This document shows, piece after piece, positions 26,232-36,190 of a stretch of DNA of 64,000 nt. Below the pieces are notes generated by a model, which saw nothing but the letters and a program-made list of their open reading frames with translations, ran no database searches and was not told where the DNA came from. Position 1 is the stretch's first letter. Each line of letters starts with the position of its first letter. The position numbers and the translations under genes were made by a program. Origin of the DNA: Kriegella sp963975415 (GTDB lineage Bacteria > Bacteroidota > Bacteroidia > Flavobacteriales > Flavobacteriaceae); NCBI RefSeq assembly GCF_963975415.1, contig NZ_CAXBGN010000004.1:124001-188000 (forward strand), in the 5' to 3' direction.

Positions 26232-27179
26232 ATGATCGGGCTATTAAAAAAAATTTACTATCATGACCAACTGGGTAAACCACTCAGGCTATTATATTAT
26301 TTTATCAAAGATAATTTTGTTTCCGACGAAGTTTACATAACCAGCATTTATAAGAAGTCGTTCGGAAAAAAACCAAATCTTTTGAATCCTCAGACGTTGA
26401 ACGAGAAGATCATTTGGCTGAAACTTAATGAACATACCCCGCTACATACACAATGTGCAGACAAATATGCGGTAAGAGAATACATCTCTGAAAAAATAGG
26501 CGAAGAATATCTAGTGCCCTTGCTTTACCACACCAAAAATCCGAAGGAAATCATTCCTAAGAACTTTCCCAATCCTCCCTATATTATAAAAACGAATCAC
26601 GATAGTGGCGGTGGTATAATCGTAAAAAATATTTCAAAAGTCGATTGGAAAGATGTTCAGATGAAAATGAGCGATAGATTAGCTAAAAACTACTATAAAA
26701 CCTCAAAAGAGTGGCAGTATAAAAATATTGTGCCCAGGGTTTTGGTAGAAGAACTACTTCAAGATGCTGACGGAAATATTCCTTTTGATTATAAGATTCA
26801 CTGTTTTAACGGCAAGGTCAATATGATTCAGGTCGATTTGGGGCGTGGTACACCCAACCACTATAGAAATTGGTATTCACGGGAATGGAAGAGGGAGCCT
26901 TATAAATGGTCTTCAAAAAAAGATGATGGCAAATTTACCGACCCAAGCGTTGATGACGTTGCCAAACCAAAAACACTTGAGCGAATGATCGCATTATCCG
27001 AAACCTTGGCGCGTGCTTTTGACTACGTTAGAGTAGATTGGTACGATGTAAACGACAAACTCTATTTTGGTGAATTGACTTTCCACCATGATGGCGGCTA
27101 CAGACCTATACTGCCTGAAAAATGGGATTTTAAATTGGGCAATAAACTAAACATAACCCAATTAGCGAATAACGCCTAG
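26232..27179 (+). CDS. TupA-like ATP-grasp protein
   Basis: 315 residues. The N-terminal part NPQTLNEKIIWLKL and DKYAVREYI are signatures of the TupA-like ATP-grasp family. An ATP-binding strand with a Lys/glycine-rich loop is seen in IIKTNHDSGGGIIVKN (about 117-132). The end contains VDWYDVNDKLYFGELTFHHDGG with metal ligands. TupA was named for teichuronopeptide synthesis, in which amino acids are joined to a uronic acid polymer, which fits the uronic acid genes here. Some databases call the family glycosyltransferases, so the activity is uncertain. Confidence 0.82.
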   Translation: MIGLLKKIYYHDQLGKPLRLLYYFIKDNFVSDEVYITSIYKKSFGKKPNLLNPQTLNEKIIWLKLNEHTPLHTQCADKYAVREYISEKIGEEYLVPLLYHTKNPKEIIPKNFPNPPYIIKTNHDSGGGIIVKNISKVDWKDVQMKMSDRLAKNYYKTSKEWQYKNIVPRVLVEELLQDADGNIPFDYKIHCFNGKVNMIQVDLGRGTPNHYRNWYSREWKREPYKWSSKKDDGKFTDPSVDDVAKPKTLERMIALSETLARAFDYVRVDWYDVNDKLYFGELTFHHDGGYRPILPEKWDFKLGNKLNITQLANNA

Positions 27180-27377
27180 GGTTGTTATTTTTAAGCCCAA
27201 AAACTATTAATATTTCTATTTCAAAAAATAGCAATAACCTGGCATACCAAGCGTTGAATATTTGAAGTCAAATAATACTTAAACATAGATTCGAAAGCTG
27301 AAAATACACCTTTGGTTTCAGGTTCCCAAATATCTCATTGGACTTCAATTACTTAAGTCCAAAATAAAAAATTAAGT

Positions 27378-28466
27378 GTGAAGATAGATTTTGTAATTGG
27401 CAGGTTAAAGGCAGGAGGAGCAGAGCGGGTAGTGAGCCTTTTGGCCAACTATTTTGCATCTAAAGGCCATACCGTACGCATAATTACTTTTATTGAAGGA
27501 GACGACTACAAATTAGACCCCAGAATAGAAAGGATAAAACTTCACAAAAAGCTTATAGTGAATTTTGTCGTTGTAAGAGGTTTCTTTTTTTTACTTTCCT
27601 ATTATTTCAAGAAAAAAAACCGCCCCGACATAATCAGTTCTCATATTGATTTTGTGGGATACGCTACCATTATACCAAGCAAACTCTATAAAATAAGAGT
27701 CGTTGTTTCAGAGCACTTTAATCATCTAAATCAAGAGCCAAGTCTTTTGCGTTCTTTACTATGGCATGTGCTATACCGCTTGCCAGATGCCGTTACCGTT
27801 TTAACCAAATTTGATATTCCTTTTTTTACAAAAAAAACAAAAAGGGTATTGGTCATGGAAAACCCATGCTCCTTTGAACCCATAGACGACCTAAATAGCC
27901 AGAGAAAGAAAACCATACTGACGGTTGGCAATCTTGACAGATATCATCACAAAGGTTTCGACAATTTATTGCAAATTGCTTCCCAAGTCTTCAAGAACCA
28001 CCCAGATTGGAAATTAAAGATTGTTGGTGGCGGTGATGATGGATTGAAAATTCTAAAAAAAATGGCAACTGACCTTAAAATTGAAAAACAAGTTAAGTTT
28101 CTGGGTTATCGAAACGATATCAAGGAGCTAATGTCACAAGCGGAAATCTATGTTTTGTCATCGCGGCACGAAGGGCTACCCATGGTACTCATAGAAGCGA
28201 TGTCACAAGGTATGGCCTGTATTTCATACGATTGTGTCTCAGGGCCCTCGGATATTATCGAACATGGCACAAACGGCATTTTAGTCGCAGATCAAAATAA
28301 AGCAGCCATGACCACCGAATTAAATAAGTTAATCGATAATGAAGATTTAAGACAATCACTAAGAAATAACAGCTTAAAATCACTTGATAAATTTACAATG
28401 GAGAATGTAGGCAACAAGTGGATGCGACTATTTAATGATTTGTTAGACCCCAAAAAAGCATCTTAG
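27378..28466 (+). CDS. GT4 glycosyltransferase (GGAERV group, second copy)
   Basis: 362 residues from a GTG start; no ATG is suitably placed. The N-terminal domain has KAGGAERVVSLLA (about 11-23), the C-terminal domain opens ILTVGNLDRYHHKGFD, and E-x7-E is EGLPMVLIE (about 271-279). It is preceded by a 198-bp gap and followed 3 bp later by the asparagine-synthase-like gene, so these two are probably co-translated. Donor and acceptor unknown. Confidence 0.87.
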   Translation: MKIDFVIGRLKAGGAERVVSLLANYFASKGHTVRIITFIEGDDYKLDPRIERIKLHKKLIVNFVVVRGFFFLLSYYFKKKNRPDIISSHIDFVGYATIIPSKLYKIRVVVSEHFNHLNQEPSLLRSLLWHVLYRLPDAVTVLTKFDIPFFTKKTKRVLVMENPCSFEPIDDLNSQRKKTILTVGNLDRYHHKGFDNLLQIASQVFKNHPDWKLKIVGGGDDGLKILKKMATDLKIEKQVKFLGYRNDIKELMSQAEIYVLSSRHEGLPMVLIEAMSQGMACISYDCVSGPSDIIEHGTNGILVADQNKAAMTTELNKLIDNEDLRQSLRNNSLKSLDKFTMENVGNKWMRLFNDLLDPKKAS

Positions 28467-28469
28467 ATT

Positions 28470-30320
28470 ATGTGCGGAATTTATGGATCGACCATTGCAT
28501 ACAGTGAGAACCAAGTTAGGGAAAAACTGAAAAGAACATCTTTTCGCGGTCCCGATAAAATGGGGGTTCGCCTTTTTGATGATGAAAAACACCCCATTCG
28601 GCTAGGTCATAACCGTCTCTCGATAATTGATTTGGACGTTCGATCTGACCAACCGCTAAGCTACCAAGAGAAGATACATATTGTTTTTAATGGTGAAATT
28701 TTCAATTTTAAATCCATTAAAAAAGAACTTGCCCACAAAGGTTACGAATTCAAAACAACCAGTGACACCGAAGTAATTTGCGCCGCCTATTTAGAATATG
28801 GTCAAGACTGTGTCAACCATTTCAATGGCATGTTCGCATTTGTAATTTACGACAAAGTCAAAAAACTTTTGTTTGGTGCTAGGGATAGATTAGGACAAAA
28901 ACCGTTTTACTATACACATAACCAAAAGCATTTTGAGTTCGCCAGCCAACTCTCGTCGATCCAACCATTCAATAAAAACCTGACAATTTCAAAAGAGGCC
29001 ATCAGCGCCTATCTCCTGTGGGGTACGATTCCAGACCCTTATTCCATTTTTAATGAAATCAAGAAATTGGAAGCTGGCCATAGTTTTACATTTGATATAG
29101 AAACAGGAAACTTTAAGACCAAGCAGTATTGGGATCTAGATTATGAAGGAAAAAATAGATTCAAAGGAAATTATCAAGATGCCCAGAATGAACTCGAGAA
29201 ATTGCTTAGCGATGCGGTAAAAATCAGAATGTTCGCCGATGTTCCGGTTGGCATATTTCTCTCTGGTGGTATTGACTCTTCTTTAGTAAGTGCTTTAGCG
29301 GCAAAAGAAACGCCGGGCAAGGTAAAAACATTCTCGGTCAAGTTTGACAATAAAGAGTTTGATGAGAGTAATTACGCCAAAAAAGTAGCTTCGCACTTGC
29401 AAACAGAGCACAATGTTATTGAATGTGACTATAAAGAAGGTATAGCGTTAATAGAAAACCTGAGTTATTTCTATGACGAACCTTTTGACGATGCCTCGGC
29501 GATTCCGTCGATGTTACTGTCTAAATACACACGGGAACACGTGACGGTAGCTTTATCAGGAGATGCAGGTGACGAGAATTTTTTGGGGTACCACCGCTAT
29601 AATTGGATGCGTTATATCGAAAAAGCTTATAAGCTTCCTGACCCATTACGATCTACGATAGCCAGAGCGCTTACCATGACCCCACACTATAAGGCAAAAA
29701 CTATCGGAAACGTAATCAATAAGGCCACGATAAACGATGCTTACTTGGCAACAAAACGAGATTTAAACAGTAAATGGTTCGACCTTTCAGGCTATGATTA
29801 CAAAGATGAATTTAACAGCTATTTATTTCATAACAATAAGAATATTTACGAGCGTATTTCCGACTTTGACATCAAAACTTATTTAAATTGGGATATCAAC
29901 ACCAAAGTGGACAGGGCCTCAATGGCATTTTCACTAGAAGTGCGTTCGCCAATGCTAGATTATAGAATTGTCGATTTTTCAAGAGCCCTTCCGACAGCAT
30001 TTAAATTCATTAAAGGAAACCAAAAAAGGATACTGAAAGACGTGCTCTATAAACATGTGCCTAAAGAATTATTCGACAGACCCAAATCAGGATTCACAAT
30101 GCCGTTTAAAAACTGGTTTCGAAATGAGTTAAAGGATTATGTTCTTTCGGAGTTGAACGATGATGGTCTTGCAACTATACCCTTTATTGATAAAAAGGAA
30201 GTTAAAGTTATGATCGACCAACATATGAACGGCTCTTGGAATCGATATGCCATTATATGGAGATTGTTGGTTCTTAAACAATGGCTCAAGAACAATGGAA
30301 AAGGATATTCTATTAAATAG
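28470..30320 (+). CDS. AsnB-like glutamine amidotransferase
   Basis: 616 residues. Cys2 is the N-terminal glutaminase nucleophile (MCGIYGS), with glutaminase motifs RGPDKMG, HNRLSIIDL and FNGEIFN. The synthetase domain has the PP-loop FLSGGIDSS (about 266-274). All catalytic parts are present, so it should be an active glutamine-dependent amidotransferase. In polysaccharide loci, relatives such as WbpS-type proteins amidate hexuronic acids to uronamides. With two UDP-uronic-acid dehydrogenases nearby, that role fits better than free asparagine synthesis, but it is inference. Confidence 0.9.
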   Translation: MCGIYGSTIAYSENQVREKLKRTSFRGPDKMGVRLFDDEKHPIRLGHNRLSIIDLDVRSDQPLSYQEKIHIVFNGEIFNFKSIKKELAHKGYEFKTTSDTEVICAAYLEYGQDCVNHFNGMFAFVIYDKVKKLLFGARDRLGQKPFYYTHNQKHFEFASQLSSIQPFNKNLTISKEAISAYLLWGTIPDPYSIFNEIKKLEAGHSFTFDIETGNFKTKQYWDLDYEGKNRFKGNYQDAQNELEKLLSDAVKIRMFADVPVGIFLSGGIDSSLVSALAAKETPGKVKTFSVKFDNKEFDESNYAKKVASHLQTEHNVIECDYKEGIALIENLSYFYDEPFDDASAIPSMLLSKYTREHVTVALSGDAGDENFLGYHRYNWMRYIEKAYKLPDPLRSTIARALTMTPHYKAKTIGNVINKATINDAYLATKRDLNSKWFDLSGYDYKDEFNSYLFHNNKNIYERISDFDIKTYLNWDINTKVDRASMAFSLEVRSPMLDYRIVDFSRALPTAFKFIKGNQKRILKDVLYKHVPKELFDRPKSGFTMPFKNWFRNELKDYVLSELNDDGLATIPFIDKKEVKVMIDQHMNGSWNRYAIIWRLLVLKQWLKNNGKGYSIK

Positions 30321-30387
30321 ACAAGGTCCGACCTTCCCTTAAAAATCAAAGCATTAAGCAAACTATTTGTCAAATCAATCACCATAC

Positions 30388-31530
30388 ATGCGACTAGGAA
30401 TACTAATATACTCCCTTGGAGGTGGAGGCGCAGAGAGAGTAGTCTCACACCTACTCCCCTATTTCTCGGAACGAAAAATCGAGGTGCATTTGTTTTTAAT
30501 GCATGCTACCGCGGGATATGACATACCAGAAAGCGTACAGGTTCACTATATTGAAAATTCAAACCCGGCCGAAAGTGGGGTCTACAAACTGATTAAAATA
30601 CCCCTATTGGCCATACGATACGCTAAATTATTAAAGCAACTTGACATAACGCACTCATTAAGTCTATTGACTCGCCCCAATTACATTAATATACTTTCCC
30701 GAAAATTCACTTCGAAGAAGTTTAAGCTTATCATTAGTGAAAGAGGACAGCCAAGCCTACAATACAGTTACAAAGGCCTACAATCTACCATAAATAAATT
30801 CTTGATTCGTAAGCTATATGCCAAAGCTGATTCGATTATTTGTAATTCTATGGGAAATCGCGATGACCTTATTACTAATTTTGGAATAAGCAAAGGTAAA
30901 ATCGAAGTACTAAACAACCCGATAGATTTAGATAAGGTTGATAAAATTGACCCGATAGCAGACTATTTCGATTCCCGGTACTTTAATATTATTACCGTGG
31001 GTCGGCTGAACAAAGGTAAAAACCATAAGTTACTCATTGATGCCGTTGAAAACATTGACGGTATTCGGCTTTATATTTTAGGTGAGGGTGAACTTGAGAA
31101 TGAACTGAAAACGATTATTGTAGAGAGAAATCTAGGCAAAAAGATATTCTTTATGGGTTTTGACCCACTACCATACAAATATCTTAAAGCGGCCGATTTG
31201 TTTATTTTTGGTTCCAATCACGAAGGTTTCCCGAACGTACTTCTAGAGGCTATGGCATGTGGCCTGCCCATTCTTTCCACAAACTGTAAATCAGGACCTG
31301 ATGAAATATTAAAGCTTGATGTCCCGTTAAAAGATGATATTATGATAACCGACTACGGCATTCTAACTCCTGTAAACAATAAACGATTAATGATAAAGGG
31401 AATTGAATATTTTAGGACAAATACAGAATATCTTCTGAAAACCAAGAAAAATTCATTGGAAAGAGTAAGAAGATTTGACAAAAGTAGTATTTTACGAAAG
31501 TACGAAACGTGCATCTTAGCTACTGAATAA
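30388..31530 (+). CDS. GT4 glycosyltransferase (GGAERV group, third copy)
   Basis: About 380 residues from ATG 30388 (MRLGILIYSLGGGGAERVV); a TTG 21 bp upstream is possible but adds residues before the conserved first strand. The C-terminal domain opens IITVGRLNKGKNHK and E-x7-E is EGFPNVLLE (about 283-291). Same subgroup as the genes at 21177 and 27378, so the repeat unit may contain several similar HexNAc or uronic linkages. Confidence 0.87.
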   Translation: MRLGILIYSLGGGGAERVVSHLLPYFSERKIEVHLFLMHATAGYDIPESVQVHYIENSNPAESGVYKLIKIPLLAIRYAKLLKQLDITHSLSLLTRPNYINILSRKFTSKKFKLIISERGQPSLQYSYKGLQSTINKFLIRKLYAKADSIICNSMGNRDDLITNFGISKGKIEVLNNPIDLDKVDKIDPIADYFDSRYFNIITVGRLNKGKNHKLLIDAVENIDGIRLYILGEGELENELKTIIVERNLGKKIFFMGFDPLPYKYLKAADLFIFGSNHEGFPNVLLEAMACGLPILSTNCKSGPDEILKLDVPLKDDIMITDYGILTPVNNKRLMIKGIEYFRTNTEYLLKTKKNSLERVRRFDKSSILRKYETCILATE

Positions 31531-31570
31531 TATATACCTTTATCAAACCTTAATAAGAAGTTGATTCTGT

Positions 31571-32710
31571 ATGAATTCTAAAAGAATATTGATTATATGC
31601 GGTGCGGCCAAATCATTAGTTACCTTTCGTGGCGATTTAATAAAACGCCTACTCTCCGAAGGTCACGAGGTGGTATGTGCGGCCCCATTTCCTGAATCCA
31701 ATACAGAATTTAGAGAAGAATTGGAAAAAATAGGCGCTGAAACGTTCGCATACCCTTTGAACAGAGCCGGCATATCTCCGATATCAGATATAAAGACCCT
31801 GTTTTTTTTAAAAAAGAAGATAGAGGAATACAGAATTGATTTAGTTTTTCCATATACCATCAAATCTGTAATATATGGCTCTTTAGCCGCCAAAAAAACA
31901 AATACGTCGGTAATCTCGTTAATCACCGGATTAGGGTTCACGTTTAGTGGCGTTTCCGCAAAAGCGAATATGCTTCAAAAGATTACTAGTTTTCTTTATA
32001 GGAAAGCCCTGAGAAATAATAAGGCCATTATATTTCAGAATGCAGACGACAAGAACCTCTTTCTGCGGAAGAAGATAATTTCGCCAAAGCAAAACACGTA
32101 CCTTGTTAACGGCTCGGGTGTCAATTTAAATGAATACAACACTCGGATAAAAAAAAATGATGGGGAGAAGATAGTTTTTGTCATCGTTTCACGATTGATA
32201 GTGGAAAAAGGTATTAAGTTATTTATGAACGTGGCCAAAAAATTAAAAAAGAAATATCCAAAATCGGAATATCATATTATTGGTCCCATCGATACCTCAC
32301 CTTCAGGAATCAAGAAAAGTACCATCGACAAATTCGTATCAAAAGGAATCATCAAATTTCATGGAGAGCAGCGAACGGTCATCGGTTTTCTAGAGCAGTC
32401 CGATGTTTTTGTACTCCCTACCTATTACCGGGAAGGTGTTCCTCGATCCATTCTGGAAGCCCTTAGTATAGGCATGCCTATAATAACCACCGACACTCCA
32501 GGGTGTCGGGAAACCGTGATCAACGAAAAAAACGGGCTATTAATAGCTCCCAAAGATTTTGATGATTTATATAAGGCTATGGAAAGTATTCTGCTACATC
32601 CCGAGCGCATCGAAGCTATGGGCATCAATAGTAGAAAACTGGCTAGTGATAAATTTGATGTAGAAAAAGTAAATGCAAAAACCTTAGAAATCATTGCCAA
32701 CAATAGTTGA
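31571..32710 (+). CDS. GT4 glycosyltransferase (PglA/CapM-like)
   Basis: 379 residues, GT-B fold. The start ILIICGAAKSLVTFRGDLIKRL and SLITGLGFTFSG are characteristic of PglA-like transferases that add the second sugar to a bacillosamine-type lipid carrier. E-x7-E is EGVPRSILE (about 290-298). The pair with the PglC-like initiating enzyme at 34147 and the PglF/PglE-like genes at 1862-4935 resembles the first steps of Campylobacter-type glycan assembly. Sugar identity is inferred. Confidence 0.86.
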   Translation: MNSKRILIICGAAKSLVTFRGDLIKRLLSEGHEVVCAAPFPESNTEFREELEKIGAETFAYPLNRAGISPISDIKTLFFLKKKIEEYRIDLVFPYTIKSVIYGSLAAKKTNTSVISLITGLGFTFSGVSAKANMLQKITSFLYRKALRNNKAIIFQNADDKNLFLRKKIISPKQNTYLVNGSGVNLNEYNTRIKKNDGEKIVFVIVSRLIVEKGIKLFMNVAKKLKKKYPKSEYHIIGPIDTSPSGIKKSTIDKFVSKGIIKFHGEQRTVIGFLEQSDVFVLPTYYREGVPRSILEALSIGMPIITTDTPGCRETVINEKNGLLIAPKDFDDLYKAMESILLHPERIEAMGINSRKLASDKFDVEKVNAKTLEIIANNS

Positions 32711-33011
32711 TTCTGCATAAAGTAGTTTCACACAGTATTACAAAAATTGCATTTGGTCATATAACCATGAATATATATCGATTAAATATTTTCCCGATAC
32801 AGAAATTACATATACTTGCATACGAAACCACGACATCGAGCATGGTTAACATGTGATTTCATGTAGTGTTTAACTGGCTAAATTTCATACATGATTTTAC
32901 CGAAAGAGCTGAAAAAAGCTTTACAGTTTATCAAAATTAACATAATTGAACATACAATTTCCGCTTAAGTCTTCACCACACCCCGATTTTGAATAGGCTC
33001 AAACCATACAC
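32711..33011. other. Intergenic gap (301 bp)
   Basis: A+T-rich gap between two co-directional glycosyltransferase genes. I see no hairpin with a T-run, no operator box and no small gene. It may hold a promoter for the 33012-35792 group. Confidence 0.5.
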
Positions 33012-34133
33012 ATGAAAATAGCTTTTTTACTTAGTAGAATTGAACAGACAGGTGTTACTACGCATACTTTAGATCTCGCCCAAGGCCTGGTAGAAGAAGG
33101 GCATAAAGTTTGTTTGATTACCGGCGGAAAAATCGAAAATGCAACATCACGGGTAGATGACTTTTATAATGAATTCAAAGCCCTTGGAGTCGACATCAAA
33201 GAATTTAAAACTCCCAGTGGAAATATTATTAAACGCGCCATACAATCAATCACCTCGGTATTCGCCATTATGAGGGAAGTAAAAAAGTGCAACCCTAACG
33301 TAATACACTGCCAATCACCGTATATGACCTTTATTCCTTGGCTTATGGGAAAGAAGTTCACAACTACCCTGCACATTCTTTATCTAAAGAGAAATTTCAA
33401 ATTCAAAAAACCGAATCATTTAATCGCCATAAGCAATGAATCTTACGAATTCAGCAAAAAAATGTTCAGAATGGAAGATAAGAACTTAAGCCTGATTCAT
33501 CATGGTGTTTCCGATCGGTTTTCGCGCCCCATTTCCTTGAAGCAAAAATTAGATTTGAAAAAACGGTTCAACATATCAGAAAATAAATTGATTATTGGTT
33601 TTGCAGGAAGTATTTCGTTACGCAAAGGATCCGATATTCTTGTTGAAGCCTTGAAAGATTTGACGACTTCTACAAAAGAAAAAATTCATTTTATCTTCTT
33701 GGGAGGTGTTAAAGGCAGTGAAGACTACATTTGGTTAAAAGATATGGTCAAAAATGCTGGAATTCAAAACTTCATGACCTTGGTACCCTTCGAAGATCCA
33801 AAACCCTTTTATGATATTTTTGATATTTTCGTATTGCCATCCCGCATGGAATCTTTCCCACTGGTAACTCTAGAAGCCATGATGAGTGAGTGTTGCCCGG
33901 TTAGAAGCAATACTGAAGGTGCCTATGAACAGATAGAAGATGGTGTCAACGGTCTGCTTTTCGAAACTGAGAACACCCAACAATTCACTGGTATTTTAGA
34001 GAAATTAGTTTCCGATACTAGTTTACGCCGGCTGCTAGCCAAAAATGCCAGAACAAAGGCCATGAACGAATTTACCATTCCGGTAATGACCAAAAAAACG
34101 TTGGAAGTTTATTCTAAAATTCAAATGAATTGA
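33012..34133 (+). CDS. GT4 glycosyltransferase
   Basis: 373 residues, GT-B fold. The N-terminal domain begins MKIAFLLSRIEQTGVTTHTLDLA, with an extended acceptor-binding loop. The C-terminal domain starts IIGFAGSISLRKGSD, and E-x7-E is ESFPLVTLE (about 279-287). It lies 13 bp before the PglC-like gene, so the two probably act in sequence or are co-translated. Donor unknown. Confidence 0.86.
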   Translation: MKIAFLLSRIEQTGVTTHTLDLAQGLVEEGHKVCLITGGKIENATSRVDDFYNEFKALGVDIKEFKTPSGNIIKRAIQSITSVFAIMREVKKCNPNVIHCQSPYMTFIPWLMGKKFTTTLHILYLKRNFKFKKPNHLIAISNESYEFSKKMFRMEDKNLSLIHHGVSDRFSRPISLKQKLDLKKRFNISENKLIIGFAGSISLRKGSDILVEALKDLTTSTKEKIHFIFLGGVKGSEDYIWLKDMVKNAGIQNFMTLVPFEDPKPFYDIFDIFVLPSRMESFPLVTLEAMMSECCPVRSNTEGAYEQIEDGVNGLLFETENTQQFTGILEKLVSDTSLRRLLAKNARTKAMNEFTIPVMTKKTLEVYSKIQMN

Positions 34134-34146
34134 AAATGCCGCTATC

Positions 34147-34755
34147 ATGTACAAAAATGTGATAAAAAATATATTGGACCTTGTAACCGCTTTACTGGCT
34201 CTTTTTGCGCTATCCCCCATTTTCATTGGTATTGTGGTTATTCTAGGTTTCAGCAATAAGGGAAAACCATTTTTCGTGCAAAAAAGGCCGGGCAAGAATG
34301 GACGAATTTTTAAAATTTTAAAATTCAAGACCATGAATGATAAAAAAGGGCCGGACGGTCAACTTTTATCTGATCATGAACGAATGACAAAGATTGGCAA
34401 ATTCATTAGAAAAACGTCCTTAGATGAGATTCCCCAGCTTTTGAACGTAATCAAAGGAGACATGTCTCTTGTAGGCCCTAGGCCCTTGTTGGTATCGTAC
34501 TTACCCCTTTATAACAAAGAACAATCGCGACGACATGATGTTAAACCCGGCATTACGGGTTGGGCCCAAATAAATGGAAGAAATGCCATTAGTTGGGAGG
34601 ATAAATTTAAATATGACCTTTGGTATGTAAAGAACATCAGCTTTATGACCGATTTAAAAATCTTATGGAAAACCGTTGGTAAAGTTTTCAATTCTGAAGG
34701 TGTTTCAGCAAGCGAAGAAGTAACGATGGAGTTCTTTAGAGGGTCTAAAAATTGA
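34147..34755 (+). CDS. PglC-type initiating phosphoglycosyl transferase
   Basis: 202 residues, the compact monotopic form. One N-terminal re-entrant membrane helix (about 8-32) precedes the catalytic domain with KFKTM (about 60), the Asp-Glu dyad in SLDEIPQLLNVIKGDMSLVG (about 94-113), GPRPLL and PGITGWAQINGRN. It transfers a phospho-sugar (often a bacillosamine or other HexNAc derivative) from UDP to undecaprenyl phosphate, starting the first repeat unit. A second, larger initiating enzyme of another family lies at 59642. Confidence 0.92.
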   Translation: MYKNVIKNILDLVTALLALFALSPIFIGIVVILGFSNKGKPFFVQKRPGKNGRIFKILKFKTMNDKKGPDGQLLSDHERMTKIGKFIRKTSLDEIPQLLNVIKGDMSLVGPRPLLVSYLPLYNKEQSRRHDVKPGITGWAQINGRNAISWEDKFKYDLWYVKNISFMTDLKILWKTVGKVFNSEGVSASEEVTMEFFRGSKN

Positions 34756-34778
34756 TATTCTTATAAAAAAAGAAACAA

Positions 34779-35792
34779 ATGATTGAAGTAATAGATAATG
34801 AAAAAGACTGGAAGCAGATTTTATTATCATGTGATTCTTATGATTTTTATCATACGTATGACTATCATTTGATTTCAAAGAAAGCCGATGAACTTCCGAT
34901 TTTGGTCACATATAGTGAAGACGATACAACCATAGCCATCCCCTTTCTAAAACGTACCATCGAAAATACCGCTTATTTCGACCTTACCTCGGTATATGGA
35001 TATGCAGGACCAGTTTATAAAAACGTCGAGAAATCCTTCAACAATACCTTATTTAGAACTGAGCTTGAACAAATATTTTCAGAATTGAATATTGTAAGTG
35101 TTTTTTCTAGGCTACACCCCTATCTAAAAAATCAAGCAATAATCTTAAATAATATGGGGCAAACTCCCACACTCGGCAAGGTGGTAAATATAAACTTGAC
35201 TCTCCCACTCGACGAGCAACGCATGCAATACGGCAAAAGTACCAAGAACAGAACAAATAAATGTAGAAGGCTCTGCAATGTAGTACTAGCAGAGACCGAA
35301 GAACAAATCGATACTTTCATAGATGTTTACTATGAAAACATGGATCGTTTGCAGGCAAGCAAAGACTATTATTTTTCGCGAAAATATTTCTTTGATTTTC
35401 TAAAATGTACCGATTTTGAAACCGATATATTGCTCGTGCAGCATCAAGAAACCGGTGAGGTAATTGCAGGATCGATGTTCGTTAAAACAAACGATATTGT
35501 TCAGTTTCATTTGTCGGGCACGAGAGATAATGCATTGAATCTAGCTCCCGCCAACTTATTTTTAGATGAAATGCGTGTTAGGGCAACGGAACAGAACTAC
35601 GAAATTTTCAATTTAGGCGGAGGTGTTGGAAGTAAGGAAGACTCCCTCTTTAACTTCAAATCTTCCTTTTCAAAAGAGCATCATGAGTTTAAGGTCTGGA
35701 AACATATAACAAACAACGATAGGTACCAAAAACTTATTGGAGATAAGGAAGTCGATAAAAATGAGCAATTTTTTCCTCTGTATCGAAAATAA
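34779..35792 (+). CDS. FemAB/GNAT-like aminoacyl or acyl transferase
   Basis: 337 residues. Two GNAT-like halves are seen: one with DLTSVYGYAGPVY (about 67-80), one with a GSMFVKTND...FHLSGTRD segment (about 228-250) and LGGGVGSKEDSLFNFKSSF (about 282-300). This matches the FemAB-related / acetyltransferase-6 families, which in capsule loci attach acyl or amino-acid groups to sugars. It starts 23 bp after the PglC-like gene and ends the first biosynthetic block. The donor (acyl-CoA or aminoacyl-tRNA) cannot be told. Confidence 0.72.
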   Translation: MIEVIDNEKDWKQILLSCDSYDFYHTYDYHLISKKADELPILVTYSEDDTTIAIPFLKRTIENTAYFDLTSVYGYAGPVYKNVEKSFNNTLFRTELEQIFSELNIVSVFSRLHPYLKNQAIILNNMGQTPTLGKVVNINLTLPLDEQRMQYGKSTKNRTNKCRRLCNVVLAETEEQIDTFIDVYYENMDRLQASKDYYFSRKYFFDFLKCTDFETDILLVQHQETGEVIAGSMFVKTNDIVQFHLSGTRDNALNLAPANLFLDEMRVRATEQNYEIFNLGGGVGSKEDSLFNFKSSFSKEHHEFKVWKHITNNDRYQKLIGDKEVDKNEQFFPLYRK

Positions 35793-36015
35793 ATTCAACG
35801 CCCTCCCGACCATAGGACCATCCCATTTACAAAAATGGAAAATCACGTCATATTTAGGTCTTCTCTATTTTCATTTCTTCCATCTTATAAATTGATACCC
35901 TATTGATTTTGATGGTTTTAACTAAACCGGCGCACAATTTAAAAACGACTTCATACGGATAGGAATATTCTTGTTATAGAAAGGTTAATTTTCAGACGAT
36001 TACGTATTAAATGAT

Positions 36016-36027
36016 GTATTTCGTCGA
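36016..36027 (+). promoter_or_regulatory. Distal operator box of the 36191 lipoprotein gene
   Basis: GTATTTCGTCGA, starting 175 bp before the ATG. The 18-bp stretch ATGTATTTC-R-TCGAAAAA recurs with one change at 39843-39860, upstream of the fourth lipoprotein gene. Confidence 0.55.
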
Positions 36028-36085
36028 AAAAAATGGAAATGACTAAAAAAACAAAATGTAATCTTGTCTCTTTTTCTATTTTTGC

Positions 36086-36116
36086 GCAGTTCATCAGAAA
36101 AAAAAAGCATTTCATC
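36086..36116 (+). promoter_or_regulatory. Direct-repeat operator of the 36191 lipoprotein gene (proximal pair)
   Basis: GCAGTTCATC (36086) and GCATTTCATC (36107), offset 21 bp, at 105 and 84 bp before the ATG. In paralogs 1 and 2 the pair lies at 101 and 81 bp. The two genes have unrelated coding sequences over most of their length, so the shared layout is not simple recent duplication. Confidence 0.6.
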
Positions 36117-36190
36117 TATTTTCTGGTGTATTTTATAAATTTTTTCGCCCCCAAAAAATTTAAATAATTTAGGCTTAACCCTACATTGAC

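Larger units (their letters stand above)
35793..36190. other. Intergenic region with operator array (398 bp)
   Basis: The first half is featureless. The second half has one distal and two proximal operator boxes before the lipoprotein gene at 36191. A TATTTTTG box matching TAnnTTTG lies at 36077-36084, directly before the first proximal box, so the boxes could overlap a transcription start. Confidence 0.6.
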
